Shown here: positions 1 to 7,573 of the stretch, piece after piece
Layout: each line of letters begins with the position of its first letter
Position numbering within the stretch: the stretch's first letter is position 1
Assembly (NCBI GenBank): GCA_036154955.1
Contig: JAYZWL010000016.1
Location: 1-64,000, forward strand
DNA length: 64,000 bases
Direction: 5' to 3'
Source: Albimonas sp036154955
GTDB lineage: Bacteria; Pseudomonadota; Alphaproteobacteria; Rhodobacterales; Rhodobacteraceae
Notes under the pieces: model-generated
Database searches by the model: none
Seen by the model: only the letters and a program-made list of their open reading frames with translations
What the model was told of the DNA's origin: nothing
Program-made: the position numbers and the translations under genes

Positions 1-90
1 CCTGCGGGGCCGGGGGGGGGGGGGGGTCCTTGGGTTGGGGGGGGGGGCGGGGTGGGGGCCGTCTAATGGGGGGGGGGGGGGGAGGGTGCG
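1..90. repeat. G-homopolymer-rich low-complexity edge
   Basis: Three long G runs (15 G at 12-26, 11 G at 37-47, 15 G at 68-82), separated by short G-rich spacers, abut the stop codon of the TRAP permease gene at 91. No coding sequence is credible here. Such runs at the very edge of a sequence often reflect sequencing or assembly error at a contig end, though a natural G-rich tract cannot be excluded. Confidence 0.6.
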
Positions 91-1932
91 TCAGGCTGCG
101 ACCAGCACCAGCGCCAGCCCGAAGCCGGCCATGCCCGCCCGCTTCCACCACGGCCCCGGCGCGATCACCCCGAAGGACAGAAGCGCCAGCCCCGCCCCGA
201 CCCGCGCCATGGCGATCAGCGCGGCCCAGGGGTCGGTCTCCAGCGCCAGCAGGGCCGGATCCGCGATCATCCCCAGCGGAATGACGTAAAGCCCAAGCCC
301 CAGCGACATCGCCGCGCCGGCGACCTTCAGCCAGTTCTCCCCCACCATGCCGGCGGCGATGAACACCGCCCCGCAGACCGGGGGCGTGATGGTGGACAGA
401 AGCGCGAACCAGAACACGAACATATGCGCCTGCAGCGGCGCCAGCCCCAGATGGGTCAGCGCCGGCCCCGCGACCGAGACGCAGATCACGTAGGCCGCGG
501 TCGTCGGCACCTCCATGCCCAGCACAAGGCAGGCGAGCGCGGTGAGCAGGGCGGCCGGCCACAGCGCCTCGCCCGAACCCGACAGGATCAGCGAGGTGAT
601 CTTCACCCCCAGCCCGGTGATCGACAGCACCCCCACGATCAGCGAGGCGCACAGGATGATCGCGGCGATGGTCCCGATCTGGCGGCCCGAGGAGATCGCG
701 GCCTCGACCAGCCGCTCGGCCCCGCGCCGGGCGTCGAAGCGCAGGTCGGCCCCGAAGGGCAGCAGGGCGGCGGCGGCGAGGATGGCGAGGCAGGCCGCGT
801 ATTGCGGGGTCCAGCCGATCCAGAACATCCCCCACATCAGCAGCGCGAAGGGGATCAGGAAGAAGCCGGAGGTGATCGCGGTCAGCCGGCGGGACGGCCG
901 CTCGTCCTCGGGCAGGGCGCCGAGGCGGTGGCGCAGGGCGTAGGCGTCGATGCCGATCCACACCGCCCAGAAGAACAGGATCGCCGGGGGCAGCGCCGCC
1001 ATGACGATGGAGGCGTAGGGCGTGCCGGTCAGCTCCACCATCACGAAGGCGCCGGCGCCCATCAGCGGCGGCATGATCTGCCCGCCCGAGGAGGCCACCG
1101 CCTCGGTCGCGCCGGCCAGCGCCTTGGGATAGCCCAGCCGGGTCATCGCGGGCAGGGTGACGGCGCCGGTGGAGGCGACGTTGGCGGAGGCCGAGCCGGA
1201 GATCGAGCCGAACAGCGCCGAGGACAGCACCGACACCTTCGCCGCCCCCCCGCGCAGCCGCCCCGCGGCGGCGGCGGCGACGTTCATGAAGCCCTGGCCC
1301 GCCTCGCCCGCGTTCAGCGCCGCCCCGAAGATCACGAAGATCGCCACCACCGTGGCGGAGACGCCGGCGAGCGAGCCCCAGAGCCCGCCCTCGGCGATGG
1401 TCAGCGTGCCCAGGAAGGACGACAGCGGCGTGCCCGGATGCCCGAACTCGCCGGGGATGTATTGGCCCCAGAGCCCGTAGGCGAGCGCCAGCGCCGCGAC
1501 CAGCGGCAGCGGCCAGCCCACCGCGCGGCGCGCCGTCTCCAGCGTCACGCCCAGCAGGGCGACGGCCATCCAGGTCTGGAAGCCTTCCTGGAGGAAGCCG
1601 TACTGGTCCGACAGCGCCTCGGCGTTCAGCGCGATCCACCCGCAGCAGGCGACGCCCACCGCGGCGATGACGGCGCCCGAGGCGCGCCCCGCCGGCGTGC
1701 GCGCCGCGAAGACCAGCGCCCAGGGCAGGGCCAGCGCCATGTGCAGCGGCCGGCTGACCAGGTTGGGGACCAGCCCGGTGAAGATCAGCCACAGATGGAA
1801 GCCGACCGACAGGGCGCCCAGCGCCGCCAGCCCCAGCATGGCCGGCGAGAACGCGCCGCCGCCGCCGCCGCCATCCGCGTCCTCCGCTGCGTCGGGTTGC
1901 ATGGGCGCGGGGGCGGAGGGGGTTGCGGTCAA
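91..1932 (-). CDS. TRAP transporter fused permease (TAXI-associated, DctQM fusion)
   Basis: This 613-residue polytopic membrane protein has the length and hydrophobic pattern of the fused 4TM/12TM TRAP permeases that work with TAXI-type binding proteins. A Gly-rich cytoplasmic N-terminus (about residues 1-28) is followed by many hydrophobic segments. The conserved DctM-like core includes the Gly/Ser/Ala-rich stretch SGSASANVASTGAV (about 245-260) and the GGQIMPPLMG stretch. It would import a carboxylate by ion symport with substrate delivered by the TAXI binding protein encoded just upstream in the same orientation (gap about 190 bases with a strong stem-loop). The start is the ATG at 1932. 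The pair is divergent from the CoA-ester lyase operon, and the shared gap carries a TTGTCCGGACAA box. The substrate is unknown. Confidence 0.9.
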   Translation of the reverse strand: MTATPSAPAPMQPDAAEDADGGGGGGAFSPAMLGLAALGALSVGFHLWLIFTGLVPNLVSRPLHMALALPWALVFAARTPAGRASGAVIAAVGVACCGWIALNAEALSDQYGFLQEGFQTWMAVALLGVTLETARRAVGWPLPLVAALALAYGLWGQYIPGEFGHPGTPLSSFLGTLTIAEGGLWGSLAGVSATVVAIFVIFGAALNAGEAGQGFMNVAAAAAGRLRGGAAKVSVLSSALFGSISGSASANVASTGAVTLPAMTRLGYPKALAGATEAVASSGGQIMPPLMGAGAFVMVELTGTPYASIVMAALPPAILFFWAVWIGIDAYALRHRLGALPEDERPSRRLTAITSGFFLIPFALLMWGMFWIGWTPQYAACLAILAAAALLPFGADLRFDARRGAERLVEAAISSGRQIGTIAAIILCASLIVGVLSITGLGVKITSLILSGSGEALWPAALLTALACLVLGMEVPTTAAYVICVSVAGPALTHLGLAPLQAHMFVFWFALLSTITPPVCGAVFIAAGMVGENWLKVAGAAMSLGLGLYVIPLGMIADPALLALETDPWAALIAMARVGAGLALLSFGVIAPGPWWKRAGMAGFGLALVLVAA

Positions 1933-2078
1933 GGCGTCGGGTCCGGGGATCGGGAAGGTGTCAGGGAAGGGCCGGCGCGTCGGGGGGCGACGGCGCGGCC
2001 CGCGTCCGGCCGGGCCGCGCCGCGGGCGGGACGGGGCGGCCTGGCGGCCGGGTCGTCGCGGCGCCCGCGCGACGGATC

Positions 2079-2109
2079 CGCGCCGCCCCCGGGGATCGGG
2101 GGCGGCGCG
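2079..2109 (-). terminator. Perfect 12-bp stem-loop after the TAXI binding-protein gene
   Basis: The arms at 2079-2090 and 2098-2109 are perfectly complementary and all G/C, with a 7-base loop. The element begins 11 bases past the stop codon of the binding-protein gene and precedes the permease gene of the same operon. There is no U-tract, so I read it as a partial terminator or 3'-end stabiliser giving more binding protein than permease, a common arrangement in binding-protein transport operons. Confidence 0.6.
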
Positions 2110-2119
2110 GGGGCGCGCG

Positions 2120-3103
2120 TCACATGTGGCGGTCGGCGACCGGGGCGCCGATCTCCTTGTAATAGCGCAGGGCGCCGGGATGGATCTTGCCCTCGATGGT
2201 GTCGAGCGCCTCGGGCGTCACGCCGCGCCACCAGGCGGCGTCGGCCTCCATCTTCGCCTTCTGCTCCCAGAACGCTTTCACGAAGGCATAGGCCGTGTCG
2301 TCGTCCATGGCGGTGGAGGCGTAGGCGACCACCGGCAGCGCGGTGGTGACGATGTCCGCGTCCTGCCCGGCATAGGTCCCGGCGGGGATCACCAGGCGGG
2401 TGCGCTTGGTGGCGGCGACCTGCTCGTCGGTCAGCGACAGCACGGTCACGCCGGTTCCGGCGGCCGCCTCCATCACGTTGGGCGCGGGCCAGGAGCCGGC
2501 GGTGACGAAGCCGTCGATCTGACCGTTCTTCAGCGCGGCGACCGCGTTGGACAGTTCGGCCGGAGCCAGCGTCACCTTGCCCTCCAGCCCGAAGAGCTTG
2601 AGGTATTTCTCGCCCTCGGTCGCGCCGAAGCTGCCCTTGCCGAGCAGGATGGTCTTGCCCTCCAGCCCCGCGAGATCGGTGACGCCCGCATCGGCGTCGA
2701 CCACGAAATGCATGGTCAGGGACGGGATCGGGAACAGGGCCCGGATCTCGTCGAACTTGGGGTTGCCCTTGTCGGCGAACGGCCCCTTGGCGCCCTGCGC
2801 CGCGCCGATCAGGGCGGGGGGCGAGGTGAACACGTAGGCGCCCGGCCGCACCGCGGCCTCCATCACGTTCTGGACCGAGCCCTGGCTCTCCTCCACCGTG
2901 ACGATGATGCCGCCGTCGGTGGCGGCTTTCACCGCCTCGGCGACCTGCACCGACATCTGGTAATAGGACGAGCCGGTCTTGGCCGCCTTGAAGGTCACGC
3001 GGGTTTCGGCCTGGGCCGGGCCGACGCCGGCTCCGATGCCGGCGGCGGCGGCGGCGACGGCCAGCAGGGCGCCCGCGGCCGCGATCTTGCTAAGAAACGC
3101 CAT
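2120..3103 (-). CDS. TAXI family TRAP transporter solute-binding protein
   Basis: Periplasmic substrate-binding subunit of 327 residues. The ATG at 3103 is chosen because it follows a GGGAGGAGG ribosome-binding site and opens a clear signal peptide (MAFLSKIAAAGALL, cleavage after AQA near residue 32). The mature N-terminus (TRVTFKAAKTGSSYYQ) and later GSVQNVMEAAVRPGAYVF fit the TAXI family, in which a Gly-Ser-x-x-Tyr motif lies near the ligand pocket. The open frame continues far upstream of this start, but that part is the antisense of the lyase gene. The fused permease gene follows downstream. The operator box at 3247-3258 lies about 145 bases upstream of the start and may also control this gene. 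Confidence 0.92.
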   Translation of the reverse strand: MAFLSKIAAAGALLAVAAAAAGIGAGVGPAQAETRVTFKAAKTGSSYYQMSVQVAEAVKAATDGGIIVTVEESQGSVQNVMEAAVRPGAYVFTSPPALIGAAQGAKGPFADKGNPKFDEIRALFPIPSLTMHFVVDADAGVTDLAGLEGKTILLGKGSFGATEGEKYLKLFGLEGKVTLAPAELSNAVAALKNGQIDGFVTAGSWPAPNVMEAAAGTGVTVLSLTDEQVAATKRTRLVIPAGTYAGQDADIVTTALPVVAYASTAMDDDTAYAFVKAFWEQKAKMEADAAWWRGVTPEALDTIEGKIHPGALRYYKEIGAPVADRHM

Positions 3104-3246
3104 CGGGCGTCCTCCTCCCTGAGTTTCTGGGTCTTGATCGTGGGCCTGTTTCGCCCCGGCGGGGGCCGGGGTCAACGGGTGTTCATCGCCATGCGGGCCG
3201 CGGGCGGCGCGCTCGCGGCTTGACAACGCCCCCCGGATCGGTGGAT

Positions 3247-3258
3247 TTGTCCGGACAA
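3247..3258. promoter_or_regulatory. Operator TTGTCCGGACAA (perfect 12-bp palindrome)
   Basis: A perfect palindrome lies 51 bases before the ATG of the CoA-ester lyase gene, in the divergent gap with the TAXI binding-protein gene. The same word recurs at 18556-18567 and 25620-25631, with one-mismatch or shorter-core versions at 7531, 18514 and 25643. The TTGT-N4-ACAA half-site arrangement fits GntR-family operators, and the gntR gene at 6646-7428 is the only regulator gene in this island. Assignment to that regulator is inference. Confidence 0.75.
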
Positions 3259-3308
3259 GTGGCGCGCATCCGTCCCGCGGCGCCGATACACCGGAGGAGA
3301 CCCGATCC

Positions 3309-4181
3309 ATGCCAGGCGCCGTCCGTTCGCTGCTGTTCGTCCCGGGCGCCCGCCCCGCCATCTTCGAGAAGGCCATGGGCTCGGGCGCCGACATCGTCTG
3401 CGTGGACCTGGAGGACGCGGTGCCTCCCGCGGGCAAGGACGCGGCCCGGCCCGAGGGCGTGGCCTGGCTCGCCGCCGCCACACCGGCCGACGCCTGCACC
3501 CGGGCGCTGCGGCTCAACGGGCTCAAGACCGTGGCGGGGCTGCGCGACCTCGCCGCCGTCGCCGACGCCGCCCCGGCCTCCGGTCTCGTGGTCATGGCCA
3601 AGGTCGACGAGGCGGCGGAGGTCCGCGTGGTCGACGCCGCCCTGACCGAAGGCGGCTCGGGCGCCGGCATCGTGGTCCTGATCGAGAGCGTCGACGGGCT
3701 GGAGAACGCGCAGGCCATCGCCGCCGCCTCGCCGCGGGTCAAGCTGGTGATGTTCGGCGCCGTGGACCTGTCGGCGGAGCTGGGCTGCGACAACGCCCCC
3801 GGCCCGCTCGCCTACGCCCGCGCCCGCGTGGTCCACGCCGCCCGGCGGGCGGGGGTGCCGGCGATGGACGTGCCCTCGCTGAACTTCCGCGACCTCGACG
3901 CGGTGGCGGCGGAGGCGGAGGCCGCCCGCGCCATGGGCTATTCCGGCAAGGCCGCCATCCACCCCACCAACGTCGCCCCGGTCAACGGCGTGTTCACGCC
4001 GACGCCCGAGCAGATCGCCCAGGCCCGCAAGGTGATCGCCGCCTACGAGGCGTCCGAAACCGGGCTGGTGGTGATCGACGGCAAGCTGATCGAGGCGCCG
4101 GTGATCCGCGCGATGCGCGCCCGGATGCAGGCGGCCGAAGCCGCGGGCGCGACGGGCGGCGCGACGGGAGAGACCGCATGA
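3309..4181 (+). CDS. CoA-ester lyase (HpcH/HpaI, CitE-like)
   Basis: This 290-residue TIM-barrel protein belongs to the CitE / malyl-CoA lyase / citramalyl-CoA lyase group. Visible family marks are RSLLFVPG at the N-terminus, VDLEDAVPPAGK (about 35-46), the metal-binding stretch VVLIESVDGLENA, MFGAVDLSAELG and the C-terminal GKAAIHP. Such enzymes cleave a beta-hydroxyacyl-CoA, for example citramalyl-CoA to acetyl-CoA and pyruvate. A GGAGGAGA ribosome-binding site precedes the ATG. The stop overlaps the next gene by four bases (ATGA), so it is translationally coupled to the CoA-transferase. It probably performs the terminal carbon-carbon cleavage of the pathway in this island. The exact substrate cannot be read from the sequence. 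Confidence 0.9.
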   Translation: MPGAVRSLLFVPGARPAIFEKAMGSGADIVCVDLEDAVPPAGKDAARPEGVAWLAAATPADACTRALRLNGLKTVAGLRDLAAVADAAPASGLVVMAKVDEAAEVRVVDAALTEGGSGAGIVVLIESVDGLENAQAIAAASPRVKLVMFGAVDLSAELGCDNAPGPLAYARARVVHAARRAGVPAMDVPSLNFRDLDAVAAEAEAARAMGYSGKAAIHPTNVAPVNGVFTPTPEQIAQARKVIAAYEASETGLVVIDGKLIEAPVIRAMRARMQAAEAAGATGGATGETA

Positions 4182-5371
4182 CCCAGCCGCTTCCGCTGGA
4201 GGGGGTGCGCATCCTCTCGGTCGAGCAATACGGGGCGGGGCCGTTCGGCTCCCTCTACCTCGCCGACATGGGCGCCGAGGTGGTGAAGATCGAGACCCCG
4301 GGCTCGGGCGACAGCTCCCGCGCCTCGGGCCCGCATTTCCTGGGCGAGGGCGACAGCCATTTCTTCCAGACCTTCAACCGCAACAAGCGCTCGCTGACCC
4401 TGGACCTCAAGTCGCCGGAGGGGCGCGCGGTGCTGCACCGGCTGCTGCCGGGCTTCGACGCGGTGATGAACAACCTGCGCGGCGACATCCCCGAGAAGCT
4501 GGGGCTGACCTATGACGCGCTGGGTTCGGTGAAGCCGGAGATCGTGTGCGCGCATCTCTCGGCCTACGGGCGGACCGGGCCGCGGGCCTCCTGGCCGGGC
4601 TACGACTACCTGATGCAGGCCGAGGCGGGGTGGTTCCACCTGACCGGCGACCCGGACGGGCCGCCGGCGCGCATGGGGCTGTCGATCGTCGACTACATGT
4701 CCGGGGTGGTGGCGGCGCTGGGCCTCGTCTCCGCCCTGCTGGGGGCGGCGCGGACCGGCAGGGGGCGGGACATGGACGTGTCGCTCTACGACGTGGCGAT
4801 GCACCAGCTTTCCTATCCCGCGACCTGGTATCTGAACGAGGGCGACGTCACCGGGCGGCGGCCGCGGTCGGGCCACCCCTCCGTGGTCCCGTGCGAGACG
4901 CTGCCCACGAAGGACGGCTGGATCTTCGTCATGTGCGTGCTCCCCAAGTTCTGGGAGGCGCTGGCCGCGGCGCTGGGCGCGCCGGAGCTGCCCGCCGACC
5001 CCCGCTTCGCCAAACCCCGCGCCCGGTTCGAGAACCGCGACGCGCTGATGGAAATTCTGGATCCGCTGGCGCGGAAGAAGACCACCGCGGAGTGGATGGC
5101 CGAGTTCGGCGGCCGCGTGCCCGCGGCGCCGGTGCTGACGCTCGATCAGGCGCTGGAGAATCCCTTCTTCCGGGACCGCGGCGGGGTGCGGACGGTGGAC
5201 CACCCGCTGCGGCAGGGCTTCGGCATGGTCGCCTCCCCGATCCGGGTGGGCGAGAGCGAGAGCCCGTCCCGCCCCGCCCCGGGACTGGGCGCCGACACCG
5301 ACGCGGTGCTGACCGAGGCCGGCTTCGACGCGGCGGAGATCGCCGTCCTGCGCGCGGCCGGGGCGGTCTGA
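4178..5371 (+). CDS. CaiB/BaiF family III CoA-transferase (first copy)
   Basis: A 397-residue family III CoA-transferase, the usual length for the group. The N-terminus (LEGVRILSVEQYGAGPFGSLYLADMGAEVVKIE) and the NKRSLTLDLKSPEGR segment are family signatures. Asp172 in LSIVDYMSG lies where the catalytic aspartate that forms the acyl anhydride is found in formyl-CoA transferase and relatives. These enzymes move CoA between carboxylates such as succinate, mesaconate, itaconate or citramalate. The gene overlaps the upstream lyase by ATGA and shares one base (TGATG) with the downstream CoA-transferase, so the three are one tightly coupled operon under the operator at 3247. Confidence 0.93.
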   Translation: MTQPLPLEGVRILSVEQYGAGPFGSLYLADMGAEVVKIETPGSGDSSRASGPHFLGEGDSHFFQTFNRNKRSLTLDLKSPEGRAVLHRLLPGFDAVMNNLRGDIPEKLGLTYDALGSVKPEIVCAHLSAYGRTGPRASWPGYDYLMQAEAGWFHLTGDPDGPPARMGLSIVDYMSGVVAALGLVSALLGAARTGRGRDMDVSLYDVAMHQLSYPATWYLNEGDVTGRRPRSGHPSVVPCETLPTKDGWIFVMCVLPKFWEALAAALGAPELPADPRFAKPRARFENRDALMEILDPLARKKTTAEWMAEFGGRVPAAPVLTLDQALENPFFRDRGGVRTVDHPLRQGFGMVASPIRVGESESPSRPAPGLGADTDAVLTEAGFDAAEIAVLRAAGAV

Positions 5372-6531
5372 TGAAGCTCGACGGCCTGCGCGTGCTCGAC
5401 CTGTCCATGTTCCTGCCCGGCCCGCATCTGACCATGATGATGGCCGATCACGGGGCCGAGGTGATCAAGGTCGAGCCGCCCTCCGGCGAGCCGGTGCGCG
5501 AGGTGGGGTATCGGGACGAGCACGGCGTGTCCGTGTGGTTCCGCAACACCCATCGCGGCAAGAAATCCGTGGTGCTGGACCTCAAGACCGAGGCCGGGCG
5601 CGAGGCGCTGCTGCGGCTGGCCGAGACGGCCGATGTCTTCGTCGAGGCGTTCCGCCCCGGCGTGGTGGACCGGCTGGGCGTGGGGCCCGATGCGGTGACG
5701 GCGCGCAATCCGCGCATCGTCTACGCCTCCATCGCCGCCTTCGGGCAGACCGGGCCGGAGGTGGCGCGGCCGGGCCATGACCTCGCCATCGAGGCGCTGG
5801 CGGGGCTGGTCTCGCTGAACCTCGGGGCGGATGGCGAGCCGACCAACCCGCATATGCCGGTGGCGGACGTGGCGTCCTCGCTGATGACCTTCGGGGCGAT
5901 CATGATGGCGCTTTTCCGGCGGGAGACGACCGGGCGGGGCGACGTGATCGACATGTCGATGCAGGACGCCTGCATGGCCTGGCTGCCCAACGTGGTCGGG
6001 CCGGTCTTCGCCGAAGACCGGGCGCCGCGGGTGAAGCAGGAGCGCAGCTTCGGCGGCTACGCCTTCTTCCACATCTACCGCACCGCCGACGACCGGCATG
6101 TCGTGCTGGGGGGCGTGGAGCACAAGTTCGTCGCCACCCTGCTGACCGCGCTGGAGCGGCCGGACCTGATCGAGATCGCCAACGGCCCGCCGGGCGAGGG
6201 GCAGGCGCCGGTGAAGGCCTTCCTGCGCGAGACCTTCGCCACCCGGACCCGCGACGAATGGGAGGCGTGGTTCGCCGGCCGCGACGTCTGCTTCGCCCCG
6301 GTGCTCGACCTGAAGGAGGCGTTCGACAGCCCCCAGGCCGCGGCGCGCCAGATGAAGGTGCGCGACGCCGCCGACGCCCTGCATATCGGCCTGCCGATCA
6401 AGTTCCGGGACGAGCCCGGGCGGCTGGACCCGACCCTGCCGGGGCTGGGCGAGCATACCGAGGCGACCCTGCGCGCGGCGGGCCTGCCGGAGGAGATCGT
6501 GGCCGCCTGCCTCGCCCGGGTCCCGGGCTGA
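5371..6531 (+). CDS. CaiB/BaiF family III CoA-transferase (second copy)
   Basis: A second, diverged family III CoA-transferase of 386 residues. It starts at the ATG that shares its A with the stop of the first copy. Signatures are LDGLRVLDLSMFLPGPHLTMMMADHGAEVIKVE, the GKKSVVLDLKTEAGR segment and Asp166 in MPVADVASS as the likely catalytic aspartate. The open frame continues upstream to 4546, but that part overlaps the first copy and is not real. Two adjacent but dissimilar copies may form a heteromer, or may use two substrates, for instance one activating the free acid and the other moving CoA between carboxyl groups of a dicarboxylate. This choice is inference. Confidence 0.92.
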   Translation: MKLDGLRVLDLSMFLPGPHLTMMMADHGAEVIKVEPPSGEPVREVGYRDEHGVSVWFRNTHRGKKSVVLDLKTEAGREALLRLAETADVFVEAFRPGVVDRLGVGPDAVTARNPRIVYASIAAFGQTGPEVARPGHDLAIEALAGLVSLNLGADGEPTNPHMPVADVASSLMTFGAIMMALFRRETTGRGDVIDMSMQDACMAWLPNVVGPVFAEDRAPRVKQERSFGGYAFFHIYRTADDRHVVLGGVEHKFVATLLTALERPDLIEIANGPPGEGQAPVKAFLRETFATRTRDEWEAWFAGRDVCFAPVLDLKEAFDSPQAAARQMKVRDAADALHIGLPIKFRDEPGRLDPTLPGLGEHTEATLRAAGLPEEIVAACLARVPG

Positions 6532-6568
6532 GGCGGTCGAGGTCGCGGCAAGGGGGATGCAGGGCGGC

Positions 6569-6636
6569 GCCCCGGGCCTGACCCGGGGCCTCGCGACGCG
6601 GGCCGCCCGCGCGAGGCCCCGGAACAGGTCCGGGGC
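6569..6636. terminator. Nested GC inverted repeats between convergent genes
   Basis: Three overlapping perfect inverted repeats fill the gap between the CoA-transferase (ending 6531) and gntR (ending 6646 on the other strand). They are an 8-bp stem at 6569-6576/6582-6589, a 13-bp stem at 6583-6595/6610-6622 and a 7-bp stem at 6616-6622/6630-6636. The position suits a bidirectional terminator, although no U-tract is present. The unit CCCCGGGCCTGACCCGGGG looks like a dispersed intergenic palindrome. Confidence 0.55.
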
Positions 6637-6645
6637 GCGCCGGCG

Positions 6646-7428
6646 TCAGCCCTCCGTCTCCTCCCGCCGCAGCCGCATCGCGTAGGAGAAGGTGTCGGCC
6701 GGGTGCCAGCTGGCCGAGACCACGACCGGTCGCTCGCCCTCCGCCAGGTAGGTGCGCAGCAAGAGGATCGCGGCCTCGGACGGATCGCGGCCCAGCGCCT
6801 CGGCCGAGCGGGGGCAGAGCGTCGCCCCTGACATCTCCTGCGCCACCTCCGTGACCCGGGCGCCGAAACGGCTCTCGATCAGGTCGTAGACCGGCCGCGT
6901 CCGCCCCGCGAGGTCGGGGAGGATGTCGCGATAGGCGCCGGGGATCCAGATGCGGGTGTAGTTGATCGCCCCGCCCGCCTTCGTGCGCCGCACCCCTTCC
7001 AGCGCCAGCCACGGCCCCGCTTCGGGCGCGAGCGTCAGGCCCGGCGGCGCCAGCGCCAGCGGATCCCCGCGCGAGGGCGCGAGGTCGAGCCGGGTGTCGG
7101 CGGCGTAGTCCAGAAGCTCCCCCAGGCTGCGCATGGCGTGGCGGTAATGGGCGGGCGGGGCGTCGGCGATGACCTCGGTGCCCGAGCCCTGCCGGCGGCG
7201 CACCAGCCCGGCCTGGGCCAGAACCCGCAGCGCCTCCCGCGCCGTGTGGCGGGAGACGGCGAATTCCGCGCAGAGCTCCTGCTCGGTCGGCAGCGCCTCG
7301 CCCACCTTCCAGTCGCCCGCGGCGATGCGGGCCTGCAGGGTTTCGGCCATGCGCCGGTAGCGCGGGCCGGAGGGGCGGGCCGGGGCGGGGTCCTGCGCGA
7401 CGGGCGGGGCGTCGGGCGTGAGGGTCAT
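6646..7428 (-). CDS. GntR family transcriptional regulator, HutC/UTRA type
   Basis: A 260-residue regulator. Residues about 23-88 form the GntR winged helix (RYRRMAETLQARIAAGDWKVG, then LPTEQELCAEFAVSRHTAREALR and VRRRQGSGTEV). Residues about 105-250 fit the UTRA ligand-binding domain of the HutC subfamily. The ATG at 7428 follows GGAAGGACC. A longer frame would start inside the PrpD gene and cover the operator, so it is rejected. It diverges from the MmgE/PrpD gene, and the 145-base gap holds the box ATGTCCGGACAA. As the only regulator gene in 91-25590 it is the best candidate for reading the repeated TTGTCCGGACAA boxes, probably as an autoregulated repressor relieved by a pathway intermediate. 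No ligand can be predicted. Confidence 0.93.
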   Translation of the reverse strand: MTLTPDAPPVAQDPAPARPSGPRYRRMAETLQARIAAGDWKVGEALPTEQELCAEFAVSRHTAREALRVLAQAGLVRRRQGSGTEVIADAPPAHYRHAMRSLGELLDYAADTRLDLAPSRGDPLALAPPGLTLAPEAGPWLALEGVRRTKAGGAINYTRIWIPGAYRDILPDLAGRTRPVYDLIESRFGARVTEVAQEMSGATLCPRSAEALGRDPSEAAILLLRTYLAEGERPVVVSASWHPADTFSYAMRLRREETEG

Positions 7429-7530
7429 GCGCGGTCCTTCCGCATCGGGGGCCGGGATCGGGGGCCGTGTCGGTCTTTTCGGGGCGGGCCGCGCGACGGG
7501 GATTGCGTCGCGCGAAACCGTCGCTAGAAT

Positions 7531-7542
7531 ATGTCCGGACAA
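7531..7542. promoter_or_regulatory. Operator ATGTCCGGACAA in the gntR-prpD gap
   Basis: The 10-bp core TGTCCGGACA is a perfect palindrome, and only the first base differs from the 12-bp consensus. It lies 32 bases before the MmgE/PrpD start and about 100 bases before the gntR start, a suitable place for autoregulation and control of the rightward operon. Confidence 0.7.
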
Positions 7543-7573
7543 CTTTCCCGCGTCCAGTCGGAAAATCCAGCCA

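Noticed and set aside
30..289. Two overlapping short open frames in the G-rich edge
   Set aside because: They read Gly/Pro/Arg-rich filler from homopolymers and from the antisense of the TRAP permease.
3104..3793. N-terminal extension of the TAXI binding protein
   Set aside because: The extra codons are Ser/Arg-rich antisense of the lyase gene. The ATG at 3103 has a strong ribosome-binding site and a signal peptide.
4546..5370. N-terminal extension of the second CaiB transferase
   Set aside because: It overlaps the first transferase in another frame, and the family N-terminus begins exactly at 5371.
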